Positions 26,333 to 36,289 of a stretch of DNA of 64,000 bases are shown one piece after another (positions within the stretch are counted from its first letter, which is position 1; every line of letters begins with the position of its first letter). This DNA is from Micromonospora vinacea. Lineage in GTDB: Bacteria; Actinomycetota; Actinomycetes; Mycobacteriales; Micromonosporaceae. Under the pieces are notes generated by a model that was given only the letters and a program-made list of their open reading frames with translations, was not told where the DNA came from and made no database searches. The DNA lies in NCBI RefSeq assembly GCF_015751785.1, contig NZ_JADOTY010000001.1, positions 2,418,001 through 2,482,000 on the forward strand. The letters are read 5' to 3'. The position numbers were made by a program, and so were the translations under genes.

Positions 26333-26911
26333 GTGCGACTCTTCGTCGCGGTCCGCCCGTCCGTCCAGGCGGTCAATCACCTTGGCGTACAGGTCGCCCG
26401 TCTGCGCGTCGCGGCGGCGACCGCCGCTGGCGTCAACGTCCGGCTCGCCGATCCGGCCGTCCTGCATCTCACAGTGGCGTTCCTCGGCGCCGTCGAGTCT
26501 GACCGGCTGGTCGAGGTGGAGAGTGCGCTCGGCCTGGCCGCCGAGCGGTTCCGGGACGGCCGGAACGCCGCACCCCGGTTGAGTCTCGGCGGCGGTGGCC
26601 GGTTCGGTCGGGGTCGATCCACAGTGCTGTGGGTGGACCTGCGGGGGGAGGTCGAGGCGTTGCACGTGCTGGCCGGGCTGATTCGGTCCCGGCTGAGCCA
26701 CGGCCGGCTGCCCTGCGACGACAGGCCATTTCGGCCGCACCTGACCGTCGCCCGGCCCGGCGACCGGATGGACCCGGTCGACGTCGAGGCCGACCGGGCC
26801 AGCCTGGACGGGTACGAAGGGCCATCGTGGCCGGCGTCGGAGCTGGTGCTGGTGCGCAGCTACCTCGGCGGCCGACCGCGCTACGAACGGATCGCCGCCT
26901 GGTCGCTGTGA
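26333..26911 (+). CDS. thpR: RNA 2',3'-cyclic phosphodiesterase / 2'-5' RNA ligase
   Basis: The product has 192 residues and the two HxTx motifs of the 2H phosphoesterase superfamily: HLTV at 45-48 (His45, Thr47) and HLTV at 136-139 (His136, Thr138). It starts RLFVAVRPS, as the family does. Known members hydrolyse 2',3'-cyclic phosphate RNA ends; ligase activity is seen in vitro. The start is the GTG at 26333. The last 31 bp overlap the 3' end of the regulator gene on the other strand. Confidence 0.93.
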   Translation: MRLFVAVRPSVQAVNHLGVQVARLRVAAATAAGVNVRLADPAVLHLTVAFLGAVESDRLVEVESALGLAAERFRDGRNAAPRLSLGGGGRFGRGRSTVLWVDLRGEVEALHVLAGLIRSRLSHGRLPCDDRPFRPHLTVARPGDRMDPVDVEADRASLDGYEGPSWPASELVLVRSYLGGRPRYERIAAWSL

Positions 26912-27648
26912 CCCGGCGGCACGTCGCTGGTCGCTGTGGAAGGCCTGCTGCGGAGAACCTCGCGGGCCTGTCCGGCGGCGCGGGTGATGCTCTCGCTGAT
27001 GAAGTCGAGGAAGCGGGCGATGTTCTCCAGCCGGGCGGCGGCGGGGGTGTGCGCGCCGAGGAGAGCGACGCCCTGGCGTGCGGTCGCGACGAGATGGTCG
27101 TTGGCCCGAGCACTGGCGATCGTCGCCTGGTAGAAGAGCTCGTCGTCGATGACGTAGCGGTCGCGGCGGCGTTCGTCGCGTTCGCGGCGGACGAGGCTCT
27201 GGCTCTCCAGGAAGGTGATCGCCTTGGAGATCGACGCCGGGCTGACCTGGAGGCGCTGGGCGAGCTCGGACGCGGTGAGACTGCCCGAGTCGGTGAGGAA
27301 CAGGTTGGTCAACACTCGGGCACCCATCTTGTTCAGACCGGAGGCCATGAGGACGGTGGTGAACGTCTCCTCGTAGTCGGCCACGGCCTGGGCGTCGCGT
27401 CCGTCTGGGCGGCCGGCCGCCTCGACCCCACGAGAGGGGGCGGGCTTGCGCCGGTGGGCGCGGCGCTCGGTCGCGCGGTGGGCCAGATCGGCGCGGTAGC
27501 CGGTGGGGCCGCCGTTGCGCATCACCTCGCGCGTGACAGTCGAGGTGGGACGGTCGAGGCGTCGGGCAATCTCGGCGTAGGGGAGGCTGTCGGCCAGCCC
27601 CAGCGCGATCTGCTGGCGTTCCTGCTGGGTGAGCCTGCCTCCCGGCAT
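26881..27648 (-). CDS. Regulator: transposase-type HTH joined to MarR-like winged helix
   Basis: The ATG at 27648 follows GGGAG by 6 nt and gives 255 residues. The front (about 4-60) reads like the IS30-type HTH_38 domain: RLTQQERQQIALGLADSLPY, then AEIARRLDRPTSTVTREVMRN. A charged linker (about 65-85) leads to a GbsR/MarR-like winged helix (about 90-180), with TASELAQRLQVSPASISKAI as recognition part and RRERDERRRDRYVI as wing. C-terminal helices could dimerise. It is not a transposase: no DDE domain follows. It is divergent from a DUF4097 gene across a gap full of TGCAAC boxes, probably its operators. Confidence 0.85.
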   Translation of the reverse strand: MPGGRLTQQERQQIALGLADSLPYAEIARRLDRPTSTVTREVMRNGGPTGYRADLAHRATERRAHRRKPAPSRGVEAAGRPDGRDAQAVADYEETFTTVLMASGLNKMGARVLTNLFLTDSGSLTASELAQRLQVSPASISKAITFLESQSLVRRERDERRRDRYVIDDELFYQATIASARANDHLVATARQGVALLGAHTPAAARLENIARFLDFISESITRAAGQAREVLRSRPSTATSDVPPGHSDQAAIRS

Positions 27649-27718
27649 CGCGATCTCCCTGGTGGTCCCGTAGGGCGGTGGCCCCAGACCCCGCCACCAT
27701 AGCGTTAACTCACACGCC

Positions 27719-27840
27719 AATGCAACGTAAACGTCAGCGACGTTGCATTAGATCTAGGGCCGTTGCAACAACTTCATGGCTTCGAACAGCTAAAACTCTG
27801 CTTAACTGCAACAAGGGTGTTGCAAAAACTGGAAAGCAAC
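27719..27840. promoter_or_regulatory. Array of TGCAAC/GTTGCA boxes between the HTH-MarR gene and the DUF4097 gene
   Basis: Within an AT-richer gap lie AATGCAACGT (27719-27728) inverted exactly as ACGTTGCATT (27740-27749), a palindrome GTTGCAAC (27762-27769), a second inverted pair TGCAAC/GTTGCA (27807-27812 and 27819-27824), and a single GCAAC at 27836-27840. The repeated half-site in inverted pairs suggests several bound dimers of the divergent regulator. Confidence 0.72.
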
Positions 27841-27886
27841 GTAGCGTTTCCCACATCAGAAACAAGCACCGACCTGGGAGAGCACG

Positions 27887-28552
27887 ATGCAGACGTTCGC
27901 CACACCCGCCCCCATCTCCGCCGTCCTGGACATCCCCGCCGGACGCATCCAGCTCATCGCCGCGGACCGCTCCGACACCACCGTCGAGGTCCTCCCTGCC
28001 GACCCCGCCAAGAGCAGCGACACCAGGGCCGCCGAGCAGACCACTGTCACCTACGCCGACGGCGTCCTGCGAATCACGACAGCACGTCCCATCAACAAGC
28101 TCTTGGGCCCCTCCGGCTCCCTGGAGGTCACCGTCCAGGTGCCCGCCGGCTCCCACGTCCAGGCCAGGGCCGCCAGCGCCGAACTTCGGGGCGTCGGCCG
28201 CCTCGGCGACGTCGCCGTCGACGGGGCGTACCGGGAAATCAAGATCGACGAGGCCGCGAGCGTCCGCCTCACCGCCATCGACGGCGACGTCGAGGTCGGC
28301 CGGCTCAACGGCCCCGCCGAAATCAGCACCGCCCGGGGTGACATCACCGTCGCCGAGGCCATGCGCGGCACAGTCGTCCTCCGTACCCAGTCCGGCGACA
28401 TCTCGGTCGTGGCGGCGGCCGGCGTCTCGGCCGCCCTGGACGCCGGCACCGGCCACGGCCGTGTCAGCAACTCCCTCAAGAACGACGGCACCATCGAGCT
28501 CGACATCCACGCCAGCACCATGCAGGGCGACATCAGCGCCCGCAGCCTCTGA
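27887..28552 (+). CDS. DUF4097 family beta-helix-like protein
   Basis: The product has 221 residues without an export signal. It consists of repeated short strands of the kind seen in DUF4097/DUF4098 proteins (GRIQLIAADRSDTTVEV, GDVEVGRLNGPAEI, GDITVAEA, GDISVVAAA), each turn containing G-D-[IV]-x-V. The biochemical function of the family is unknown; in actinomycetes these genes often sit beside a regulator and a membrane or enzyme gene. Here an alpha/beta hydrolase gene follows 14 bp later, so the two form an operon facing the HTH-MarR regulator. Confidence 0.85.
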   Translation: MQTFATPAPISAVLDIPAGRIQLIAADRSDTTVEVLPADPAKSSDTRAAEQTTVTYADGVLRITTARPINKLLGPSGSLEVTVQVPAGSHVQARAASAELRGVGRLGDVAVDGAYREIKIDEAASVRLTAIDGDVEVGRLNGPAEISTARGDITVAEAMRGTVVLRTQSGDISVVAAAGVSAALDAGTGHGRVSNSLKNDGTIELDIHASTMQGDISARSL

Positions 28553-28566
28553 AAGGACGGATCGAG

Positions 28567-29388
28567 ATGACGAACAACAGCATGACCTCGACCAGTTCGG
28601 CGTGGACCGGCATGGTGCCGGTCGACGACACGGCCCTGGCCGTCACCGACACCGGCGGTCCCGGCATCCCCGTGGTCTACCTCAACGGCCAGTTCGCCAC
28701 CCAGGGGTACTGGCGGCGCGTCGTCGCCGACCTCGGCACCGGGTTCCGGCACATCACCTACGACGAGCGGGCTCGCGGCAGGAAGTCGAAGCGCTCAGCC
28801 GACTACTCGTTCGAGGCTGCCGTCCGGGACGTCGACGCCGTTCTCGCCGCCCGAGGGGTGCACCAGGCGGTGCTGGTGGGCTGGTCCTACGGCGCGGTGG
28901 TCGGAGCACACTGGGTCAACCGGAACCCGGAGCGGGCCCTGGGCGCCGTCCTGGTCGACGGCGCGTTCCCCCACGACTGGCTCGACGAGGCCATGGCGCA
29001 GCGGATCCGCAAGATGTTCCGACGGATGAACCTGTTCATGCCGCTGCTGCGCCCCACCGGCCTGACCCCACGGATGAACGCCGACCAGATGGCGGACAGC
29101 AACATCGAACTCGGCGAACTCTCCCGCGAGCGGGAACTCGGCCCGGTGCTGGACGCCATCACCGTCCCCGTGCGGTACGTGGTCGCCTCCGGAACGTCCC
29201 TCGGCAGTCGCGGGGACGAGCAGGAGCAGATCCGGACCAGCCTCGACGCGGTGACCGCCCGCAACCCGCACATCACGATCGGCGCGAAGGTCGCCAGCAA
29301 CCACGGAGCGATCCTCAAGAAGGACTTCGCCGCCGTCGCCGAGGCCGTACGCGGGGTCGCCGCCCCTCATCGCAACGGCATTCGGTGA
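28567..29388 (+). CDS. Alpha/beta hydrolase
   Basis: The product has 273 residues. The nucleophile elbow is GWSYGA (Ser107), the acid probably lies in the VVASGTSLG region, and the histidine is in SNHGAILKK near residue 244. The usual HG oxyanion motif is YLNGQ at 39-42. The middle (MFRRMNLFMPLL) forms a helical lid. Substrate unknown. It is the second gene behind the TGCAAC-box promoter, with a ribosome site AAAGGACGG before the ATG. A 16-bp hairpin shared with sepH follows. Confidence 0.88.
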   Translation: MTNNSMTSTSSAWTGMVPVDDTALAVTDTGGPGIPVVYLNGQFATQGYWRRVVADLGTGFRHITYDERARGRKSKRSADYSFEAAVRDVDAVLAARGVHQAVLVGWSYGAVVGAHWVNRNPERALGAVLVDGAFPHDWLDEAMAQRIRKMFRRMNLFMPLLRPTGLTPRMNADQMADSNIELGELSRERELGPVLDAITVPVRYVVASGTSLGSRGDEQEQIRTSLDAVTARNPHITIGAKVASNHGAILKKDFAAVAEAVRGVAAPHRNGIR

Positions 29389-29398
29389 GGTCCGGACG

Positions 29399-29438
29399 CT
29401 CGCGTCGACGGGTGCACGCTGTCACCCGTCGACGCGAG
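29399..29438. terminator. Bidirectional hairpin between the hydrolase gene and sepH
   Basis: A perfect 16-bp stem (CTCGCGTCGACGGGTG with CACCCGTCGACGCGAG) and an 8-nt loop fill the gap between the two converging stop codons. Confidence 0.85.
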
Positions 29439-29441
29439 GCG

Positions 29442-30521
29442 TCAGGAAGACTCGCGGGCGGCCGGGCCGCTGCCGAAGAGCACGTCGTCCCAGCTCGGCA
29501 GCCGCTTACGGGGCTTGCCGTTGGCGTCGGTGGACTCGCCGCCAGCGGCTGCCGCGGCGCCCGTCCGGCGGGGCCGCAGCACCGCCAGTGACGGCACGGC
29601 CGGCACCTCCTTGGGCGCGTCCGAATCGTCGTCGAAGGCCGAGCCCTGGCCACCGCCGAGCAACGCGGCGGCACCCCCACCGACCGGCCGCTGCCGGGGC
29701 GCGTCCGAACCGGCAAGGGCAGCCGGGGTACGCGGCTCCAGCCCGCGACCCGACGAGGCGCCGAGCGGGCGGTCCAGGGAAGCGAGCAGCGCGTCCCGGC
29801 CGGCGCGGATCGGATCGCGGCCAGGGCGCGGGTGCTCGGACGCCGCCGGCAACCCGTGCCCACCACGACTCGGCTCGCCACGCGACGGACCAGGCAGGGC
29901 ATGCCCGCCCCGCTCCGGCGCCGGCTCCTGGCCGAGGATCGGCGTGGGCCGCTCGGCGCACAGGTACTGCGCCATGTCGTCGTGCGGGGCGACCGACTGC
30001 CGGGTCTTGTCGAGATCCCAGATGGCCTGCGCGGTGGCCTTGCCCGACGGCCAGGTGGCGATGATCCGCCAGGTGCCGTCGTCACGCCGGTACGCGTCCC
30101 AGGAGATCTTCTCGGTGTCGATGCCGTGCTGGCTCAGCCGACCGTTGACCACCTCGGCGAGCGGGGTGGGCTTCTCCGCGCCCTTGAGGCGGGTGCGGCG
30201 GGCGTGCTGGGCGAGCATCGCCCGCTCCTGCAGCACCGGGCCGGCATAGCGCAGCACCCGGTCGACCGGCACCCCGGCGATCCGGGCGACATCCTCCGCG
30301 GACTCACCGGAGCGGATGCGGGCCTGAATGTCCCGAGGGGACAGTGACGGAACCGGGTCGGCCGCGGTCGGCGCCACAGCGAGCGGCGGCGCACCGGGCT
30401 CGGCGTGCAGCGCACCGGAGATCCGTTCGTCGATCGGCAGGGCGAGCAGCCGCCCAACCTCGTCGGCGAGAACCAGGGCATGGCCGTCCTCGGAGAGGGC
30501 GACGAAGCGTACTGGGCGCAT
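29442..30521 (-). CDS. sepH: Septation protein SepH
   Basis: SepH binds FtsZ and stimulates its assembly during sporulation septation in Streptomyces. The ATG at 30521 follows GGAGG by 8 nt and gives 359 residues. The conserved DUF3071 domain is residues 1-170: RPVRFVALSEDGHALVLADE, and an HTH-like segment (RDIQARIRSGESAEDVARIAGVPVDRVLRYAGP, read in two parts around residue 65-95). The rest is low-complexity Pro/Gly/Ala/Arg, as usual, ending KRLPSWDDVLFG, a conserved C-terminal motif. Confidence 0.93.
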   Translation of the reverse strand: MRPVRFVALSEDGHALVLADEVGRLLALPIDERISGALHAEPGAPPLAVAPTAADPVPSLSPRDIQARIRSGESAEDVARIAGVPVDRVLRYAGPVLQERAMLAQHARRTRLKGAEKPTPLAEVVNGRLSQHGIDTEKISWDAYRRDDGTWRIIATWPSGKATAQAIWDLDKTRQSVAPHDDMAQYLCAERPTPILGQEPAPERGGHALPGPSRGEPSRGGHGLPAASEHPRPGRDPIRAGRDALLASLDRPLGASSGRGLEPRTPAALAGSDAPRQRPVGGGAAALLGGGQGSAFDDDSDAPKEVPAVPSLAVLRPRRTGAAAAAGGESTDANGKPRKRLPSWDDVLFGSGPAARESS

Positions 30522-30658
30522 AGCGTTGCCTCCGTCCCGCTTCGCTGGCCGCACGCCACGAGTCGGCCACCCAGGCGTCTCGGACCACCGTACGCGCATC
30601 TGCCTCGGGGTGGGGGAAGCGACACCCCGCATGTCGTGACTGAGCTGCGGCGATGACT

Positions 30659-30698
30659 ACGGTCGGTGTCCGTGGAGGGCCCAACGGACACCGACCGT
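30659..30698 (-). terminator. Hairpin terminator of serC
   Basis: A perfect 15-bp stem (ACGGTCGGTGTCCGT with ACGGACACCGACCGT) with a 10-nt loop lies 8 nt beyond the serC stop codon. Confidence 0.85.
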
Positions 30699-30706
30699 GA
30701 CGAACG

Positions 30707-32023
<1,317 letters not shown>

Positions 32024-32030
32024 CTATCGC

Positions 32031-33137
32031 TCAGACGCCGTGCGGGATTGCCGCCCAGCCCTCGACGTCGGACGGCTTGCGGGTCTCCGGGCCCATGTAG
32101 CGGGCGGACGGGCGGACCAGCCGCTGGAGGCGCTTCTGCTCCAGGATGTGCGCGCTCCAGCCGCCCATCCGGGCGCAGGTGAACATCGAGGTGAACATGT
32201 GCGCCGGCACCTCGGCGAAGTCCAGCACCACGGCCGACCAGAACTCGACGTTGGTGGCCAGCACCCGGTCCGGGCGACGGGCCTGAAGCTCGGCGAGGGC
32301 GGCCTTCTCCAACGCCTCGGCGATCTCGAAGCGCGGTGCGCCCAGCTCCTTGGCCGTGCGCCGGAGCACTCGGGCGCGCGGGTCCTCGGCACGGTAGACG
32401 CGGTGGCCGAAGCCCATCAACCGCTCGCCGCGGTCGAGGACGCCCTTGACGTAGCCCTCCGCGTCGCCGCTGCGCTCCACCGCCTCCAGCATGCTGAGCA
32501 CCCGGGACGGGGCGCCGCCGTGCAGCGGACCGGAGAGGGCGCCGATGCCCGACGAGATGCAGGCAGCCGCGTCCGCCCCGGTGGAGGCGACGATGCGGGC
32601 GGTGAAGGTGGACGCGTTCAGGCCGTGCTCGGCGGCCGAGATGAAGTACGCGTCGACGGCCTTGACGTGCCGCGGGTCGGGCTCGCCGCGCCAGCGCTTC
32701 ATGAAGCGCTCGACGATGGTCTGCGCCTTGTCGATCTCCTTCTGCGGCACCGCCGGCAGGCCGAGGCCGCGAGCGGACTGGGCGACGAAGGAGAGCGCCG
32801 TCACCGAGACCCGGGCGAGATCCTCACGGGCCTGCTCGTCGGAGATGTCCAGCAGTTGGTTGAGACCCCAGTACGGGGCCAGCATGGCGACCGCGGACTG
32901 CACGTCGACGCGGATGTCACCGGAGTGCACCGGCACCGGGAACGGCTCCGCCGGCGGCAGGCCCGGCCCGAACCGGCCGTCGACCAGCAGTGCCCACACG
33001 TTGCCGAACGACACCTGGCCGATCAGATCCTCGATGTCGACTCCGCGATAGCGCAGCGCACCGCCCTCACGGTCAGGTTCGGCGATCTCGGTCTCGAAGG
33101 CGACGACGCCCTCCAGCCCGGGTTTGAAATCGGCCAT
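32031..33137 (-). CDS. Citrate synthase, type-2 (CitA-like)
   Basis: The product has 368 residues and condenses oxaloacetate and acetyl-CoA. The active-site histidines are His206 (SGPLHGGA) and His245 (GFGHRVYR); the acidic base position is Glu298 in NVEFW, where the classical enzyme has Asp. Glu is also present in the mycobacterial CitA group as I recall it, so this fits the family. KRLQRLVRPSARYMGP near the end is typical. The gene is divergent from pdxH across a 249-bp gap. Confidence 0.92.
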   Translation of the reverse strand: MADFKPGLEGVVAFETEIAEPDREGGALRYRGVDIEDLIGQVSFGNVWALLVDGRFGPGLPPAEPFPVPVHSGDIRVDVQSAVAMLAPYWGLNQLLDISDEQAREDLARVSVTALSFVAQSARGLGLPAVPQKEIDKAQTIVERFMKRWRGEPDPRHVKAVDAYFISAAEHGLNASTFTARIVASTGADAAACISSGIGALSGPLHGGAPSRVLSMLEAVERSGDAEGYVKGVLDRGERLMGFGHRVYRAEDPRARVLRRTAKELGAPRFEIAEALEKAALAELQARRPDRVLATNVEFWSAVVLDFAEVPAHMFTSMFTCARMGGWSAHILEQKRLQRLVRPSARYMGPETRKPSDVEGWAAIPHGV

Positions 33138-33219
33138 GTCGCTCTCCTGGATCTGGTCGGTGCGCCCGATCGCTCATCCGGCCCGATCGGCCGAGCGCCT
33201 TAGGCGACCCTCAGGGATG

Positions 33220-33230
33220 TGTTCGGAACA
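33220..33230. promoter_or_regulatory. Dyad TGTTCGGAACA in the citrate synthase/pdxH divergent gap
   Basis: Arms TGTTC/GAACA flank a single G. The site lies 83 bp before the citrate synthase start and 157 bp before pdxH. It could be an operator for either gene. It does not match the actinobacterial LexA box. Confidence 0.35.
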
Positions 33231-33386
33231 TACTGCCTGCTGAGTAAGGGATACGCGACCCGCTGCGACTGTGCTGCACGCGACATCCCCGGACGCGCAT
33301 TCTCCGCCCGGCTCGGTGAGACTGGGGCAGGGCGGGCTGGTCAGCGCGGGAGGGTGCTGGCGGGGCCCGCGAAAAGGAGTGGGGAC

Positions 33387-34046
33387 GTGACGGGCGACAC
33401 ACCCGCCCCGGCCGCGATGCGTAACGAGTACGCCGCGGACCTGGGCCTGACCGAGGCTGACCTGGCCGTCGAATGGCACACCCAGTTCGACAGGTGGTTC
33501 GCCGACGCGGTGGCCTTCGGGCTACCCGAACCGAACGCCATGGTGGTGGGCACCGCCGACTCGGCCGGCCGGCCGAGCGGGCGGACGGTGCTGCTGAAGG
33601 GGTACGACAGGGAGGGCTTCGTCTTCTTCACCAACCACCTGTCGCGCAAGGGCGTCGAGGCGACCGCCAACCCGTACGCCAGCCTCGTCTTTCCGTGGTT
33701 TCCCATGCAGCGTCAGGTGGTGGTCGCCGGGCGGATCGCGCCCGTCGACCGCGCCACGAGCGAGGCGTACTTCGCCAGTCGGCCGCGCGGCTCCCAACTG
33801 GGTGCCTGGGCCAGCCCGCAGTCCCAGGTCGTGTCGGGCCGGGCGGCGCTGGAGGAGCGGTACCAGGAGGCGGCCGGCCGGTTCGCCGACCAGGCCGAGA
33901 TCCCGACCCCGTCGCACTGGGGCGGGCTGCGGGTCCAACCCGAGTCGGTGGAGTTCTGGCAGGGCCGGGCCAGCCGGTTGCACGACCGGCTCCGTTTCCG
34001 TCGCCTCGACGCGGGTGGCTGGATCGTCGAGCGGTTGGCGCCGTGA
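33387..34046 (+). CDS. pdxH: Pyridoxamine 5'-phosphate oxidase
   Basis: PdxH oxidises pyridoxamine or pyridoxine 5'-phosphate to pyridoxal phosphate with FMN. The GTG at 33387 follows AAGGAG (33374-33379) by 7 nt, giving 219 residues; the upstream open frame is not coding. Family stretches are GRTVLLKGYDREGFVFFTNH, KGVEATANPYASLVFPW, RQVVVAGRI, the SRPRGSQLGAWASPQS segment, and WGGLRVQPESVEFWQGRASRLHDR. The stop overlaps the next start as GTGA. Confidence 0.95.
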   Translation: MTGDTPAPAAMRNEYAADLGLTEADLAVEWHTQFDRWFADAVAFGLPEPNAMVVGTADSAGRPSGRTVLLKGYDREGFVFFTNHLSRKGVEATANPYASLVFPWFPMQRQVVVAGRIAPVDRATSEAYFASRPRGSQLGAWASPQSQVVSGRAALEERYQEAAGRFADQAEIPTPSHWGGLRVQPESVEFWQGRASRLHDRLRFRRLDAGGWIVERLAP

Positions 34047-35341
34047 CGGGTGTGCAGGAGTCCCGGCCGCGCGCTGCGCGCCGCTGGGCGATCGACGTGC
34101 GCCCGCTGCGGGTTCCGGCGTACCGCCGGCTCTGGCTCGGCAACACGGTGGCGATGTTCGGCTTCCAGTTCACCGCCGTCGCGGTGCCGGTGGAGATGTA
34201 CGCCCTGACCCGGGACTCGTTCTGGGTGGGCCTGCTGGGAGTGGCCGCCTTCGTACCGCTGCTGATCTTCGGGCTCTGGGGCGGCGCGGTCGCCGACGCC
34301 CGCGACCGGCGTGCGGTGCTGCTCGGCGGCTCATTGTTGCTCTGGGCATCCACTCTCGGGCTGCTGCTCCAGGCACTGCTGGACGTGGGCAGCCCCGTGC
34401 TGCTGCTGGCGTTGATGGCGTTGCAGTCGGTGGCCTTCGCGATCAGTTCGCCGGCCCGCAGCGCCATGCTGCCCCGGCTGGTGCCGGAGGACCTGGTGGC
34501 GTCCGCCACCACACTGAACTACACGACCTTCACCGCCGCCTCGGTCGCAGGCCCGCTCGCCGCCGGCCTGATCCTCTCCGCCTCGCCGGACACCACTGTG
34601 GTCCTGCCGATCGCCTACGGGCTGGACGCGGTGCTGTTCACCGCGATGCTCTGGGCCGCGCTGCGGCTGCCCTCGCTCCCGCCCGAGCCCACCGCCGACG
34701 GCCAGGCCCGGCGTGCCGGTCTGGCCAGCGTCGTCGACGGGTTCCGCTACCTGGCCACCACCCCGGTCCTGCTGCTGTCCTTCGGGGTGGACCTGATCGC
34801 GATGATCCTCGCCATGCCACGGGCCCTCTTCCCGGAGATCGCGCACGAGCGGTTCGGCGGCGGTGGCTCGGTCGGCCTGCTCTACAGCGCCATCGCGATC
34901 GGCTCGATGATCGGTGGGCTGACGTCCGGCTGGATCGGCCGGCTCCGGCGGCAGGGGCTCGGCCTGGTGCTCGCTGTGGTCGGCTGGGGCCTGGCCATCG
35001 CCGCAGCCGGGTTGGCCCACCAGCTCTGGCTGATGGTCGTGCTGCTCGCCGTGGCCGGCGCCGCCGACCTGATCAGCGCGGTGCTGCGTCAGTCGATGCT
35101 GCTGGTCTACGCACCGGACCGGATGCGCGGCCGACTCCAGGGCGTGAACACGGTGGTGGTGGCGGGTGGCCCGCGCCTGGGCGACCTGCGCGCCGGCACC
35201 ATGGCCGCCGGGTTCGGTGGCGGGGTGGCCTGGGTGGCCGGTGGGCTCGCCTCCGCGGTGCTCGTGGTGGTGCTCGCTGTCGCGTTCCCGGCGCTGCTGC
35301 GCTACCGGGCGGCGGCGGCGTCGAGCGGCGACCGGACCTGA
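34043..35341 (+). CDS. MFS transporter, MFS_3 type, coupled to pdxH
   Basis: The GTG at 34043 overlaps the pdxH stop by 4 bp (GTGA), giving 432 residues. The sequence starts PLRVPAYRRLWLGNTVAMFG and has twelve hydrophobic segments; loop 2-3 is GGAVADARDRRAVLLGG. SSPARSAMLPRLVPEDLV and DRMRGRLQGVNTVVV are typical of the MFS_3 exporter-like group. The coupling to a cofactor-synthesis gene may be simple neighbourhood; substrate unknown. The aldose epimerase gene follows 18 bp later. Confidence 0.88.
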   Translation: MTGVQESRPRAARRWAIDVRPLRVPAYRRLWLGNTVAMFGFQFTAVAVPVEMYALTRDSFWVGLLGVAAFVPLLIFGLWGGAVADARDRRAVLLGGSLLLWASTLGLLLQALLDVGSPVLLLALMALQSVAFAISSPARSAMLPRLVPEDLVASATTLNYTTFTAASVAGPLAAGLILSASPDTTVVLPIAYGLDAVLFTAMLWAALRLPSLPPEPTADGQARRAGLASVVDGFRYLATTPVLLLSFGVDLIAMILAMPRALFPEIAHERFGGGGSVGLLYSAIAIGSMIGGLTSGWIGRLRRQGLGLVLAVVGWGLAIAAAGLAHQLWLMVVLLAVAGAADLISAVLRQSMLLVYAPDRMRGRLQGVNTVVVAGGPRLGDLRAGTMAAGFGGGVAWVAGGLASAVLVVVLAVAFPALLRYRAAAASSGDRT

Positions 35342-35359
35342 CCGGTTAGGGTCGCCGGC

Positions 35360-36289
35360 ATGGAAAGCCCCGATCCGCGCCCGTTCTCCGGCGCCCAGTG
35401 GACCATCTCCGCCGCCGGCCACGAGGCCGTCATCGTGGAGGTCGGCGGTGGGCTCCGGACGTACCGGCACGACGGTGTCGACCTGGTCGACGGGTACCAG
35501 ACCGACGAGGTCTGCCCCGGTTGCACCGGGCAGGTGCTGGCACCCTGGCCGAACCGGATCCGCGATGGCCGCTACCCGTTCAACGGGCGGACGCACCAGC
35601 TCGCACTGACCGAGCCGGAGCGACACGTGGCCATCCACGGGCTGGTCAACTGGGTGCCCTGGCAGTTGCTGGAGCAGTCGGATGACGCCGTGACGGTCGG
35701 CTACGACCTGCCGCCGCAGCCCGGCTACCCGTGGCCGCTGCGGTTGCGCAGCCGGTGGAGCGTCGACGCGGACGGGCTGCGCGCCGAGCACGAGGTGACG
35801 AACATCGGCGGGGAGTTGGCCCCGTTCGGCTTCTCCGTGCACCCGTACCTGCAACTGCCGGGCGTGGCCGTTGACGACCTGGTGCTGCGGCTGCCCACCC
35901 GGAGCCGGGTGGTGGTGGACGGTCGGCTGCTGCCGGTGGGGGTGACCCCGGTGGCCGGCACCGAGTACGACTGGACCAGCCCGCGCCGGATCGGCGCGGC
36001 CGTGCTGGACGCCTGCTTCGGCGAGGTGATCCGGGAGGCCGACGGCGGTTCGTCGGTGAGCCTCTCCGCGCCGGACGGCGCGACCGCTGTGAGTATCTGG
36101 GCGGACGCCGAGTTCGGCTGGTGGCAGGTGTTCACCGGGGACGCGCTCACCGGTGAGCGGCACCGCCGCTCGGTGGCGATCGAGCCGATGACCTGCCCAC
36201 CGGACGCGTTCCGGTCCGGCAAGGACCTGCTCACGCTCAAGCCCGGAACCACCTGGCGAGGTGCCTGGGGCATCCGCCCCGGTGCCTGA
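35360..36289 (+). CDS. Aldose 1-epimerase family protein
   Basis: The product has 309 residues and should interconvert alpha and beta anomers of sugars. The galactose-mutarotase fold is shown by the NRIRDGRYPFNG stretch (about 75-86), the histidines in HVAIHGLVNW and FSVHPYLQ, and the likely catalytic Glu in VAIEPMTCPPDAF near residue 276. It lies 18 bp after the MFS gene, and its stop shares one base with the ATG of the nitroreductase gene, so pdxH, MFS, epimerase and nitroreductase form one operon. Confidence 0.9.
   Translation: MESPDPRPFSGAQWTISAAGHEAVIVEVGGGLRTYRHDGVDLVDGYQTDEVCPGCTGQVLAPWPNRIRDGRYPFNGRTHQLALTEPERHVAIHGLVNWVPWQLLEQSDDAVTVGYDLPPQPGYPWPLRLRSRWSVDADGLRAEHEVTNIGGELAPFGFSVHPYLQLPGVAVDDLVLRLPTRSRVVVDGRLLPVGVTPVAGTEYDWTSPRRIGAAVLDACFGEVIREADGGSSVSLSAPDGATAVSIWADAEFGWWQVFTGDALTGERHRRSVAIEPMTCPPDAFRSGKDLLTLKPGTTWRGAWGIRPGA

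Noticed and set aside
26881..27648. IS30-type transposase gene
   Set aside because: Only the HTH is transposase-like; the remainder is a MarR-type winged helix, with no DDE catalytic domain and no terminal inverted repeats.
33220..33230. Dyad taken as a LexA box
   Set aside because: The arms TGTTC/GAACA with a 1-nt centre do not fit the actinobacterial TCGAAC-N4-GTTCGA pattern.
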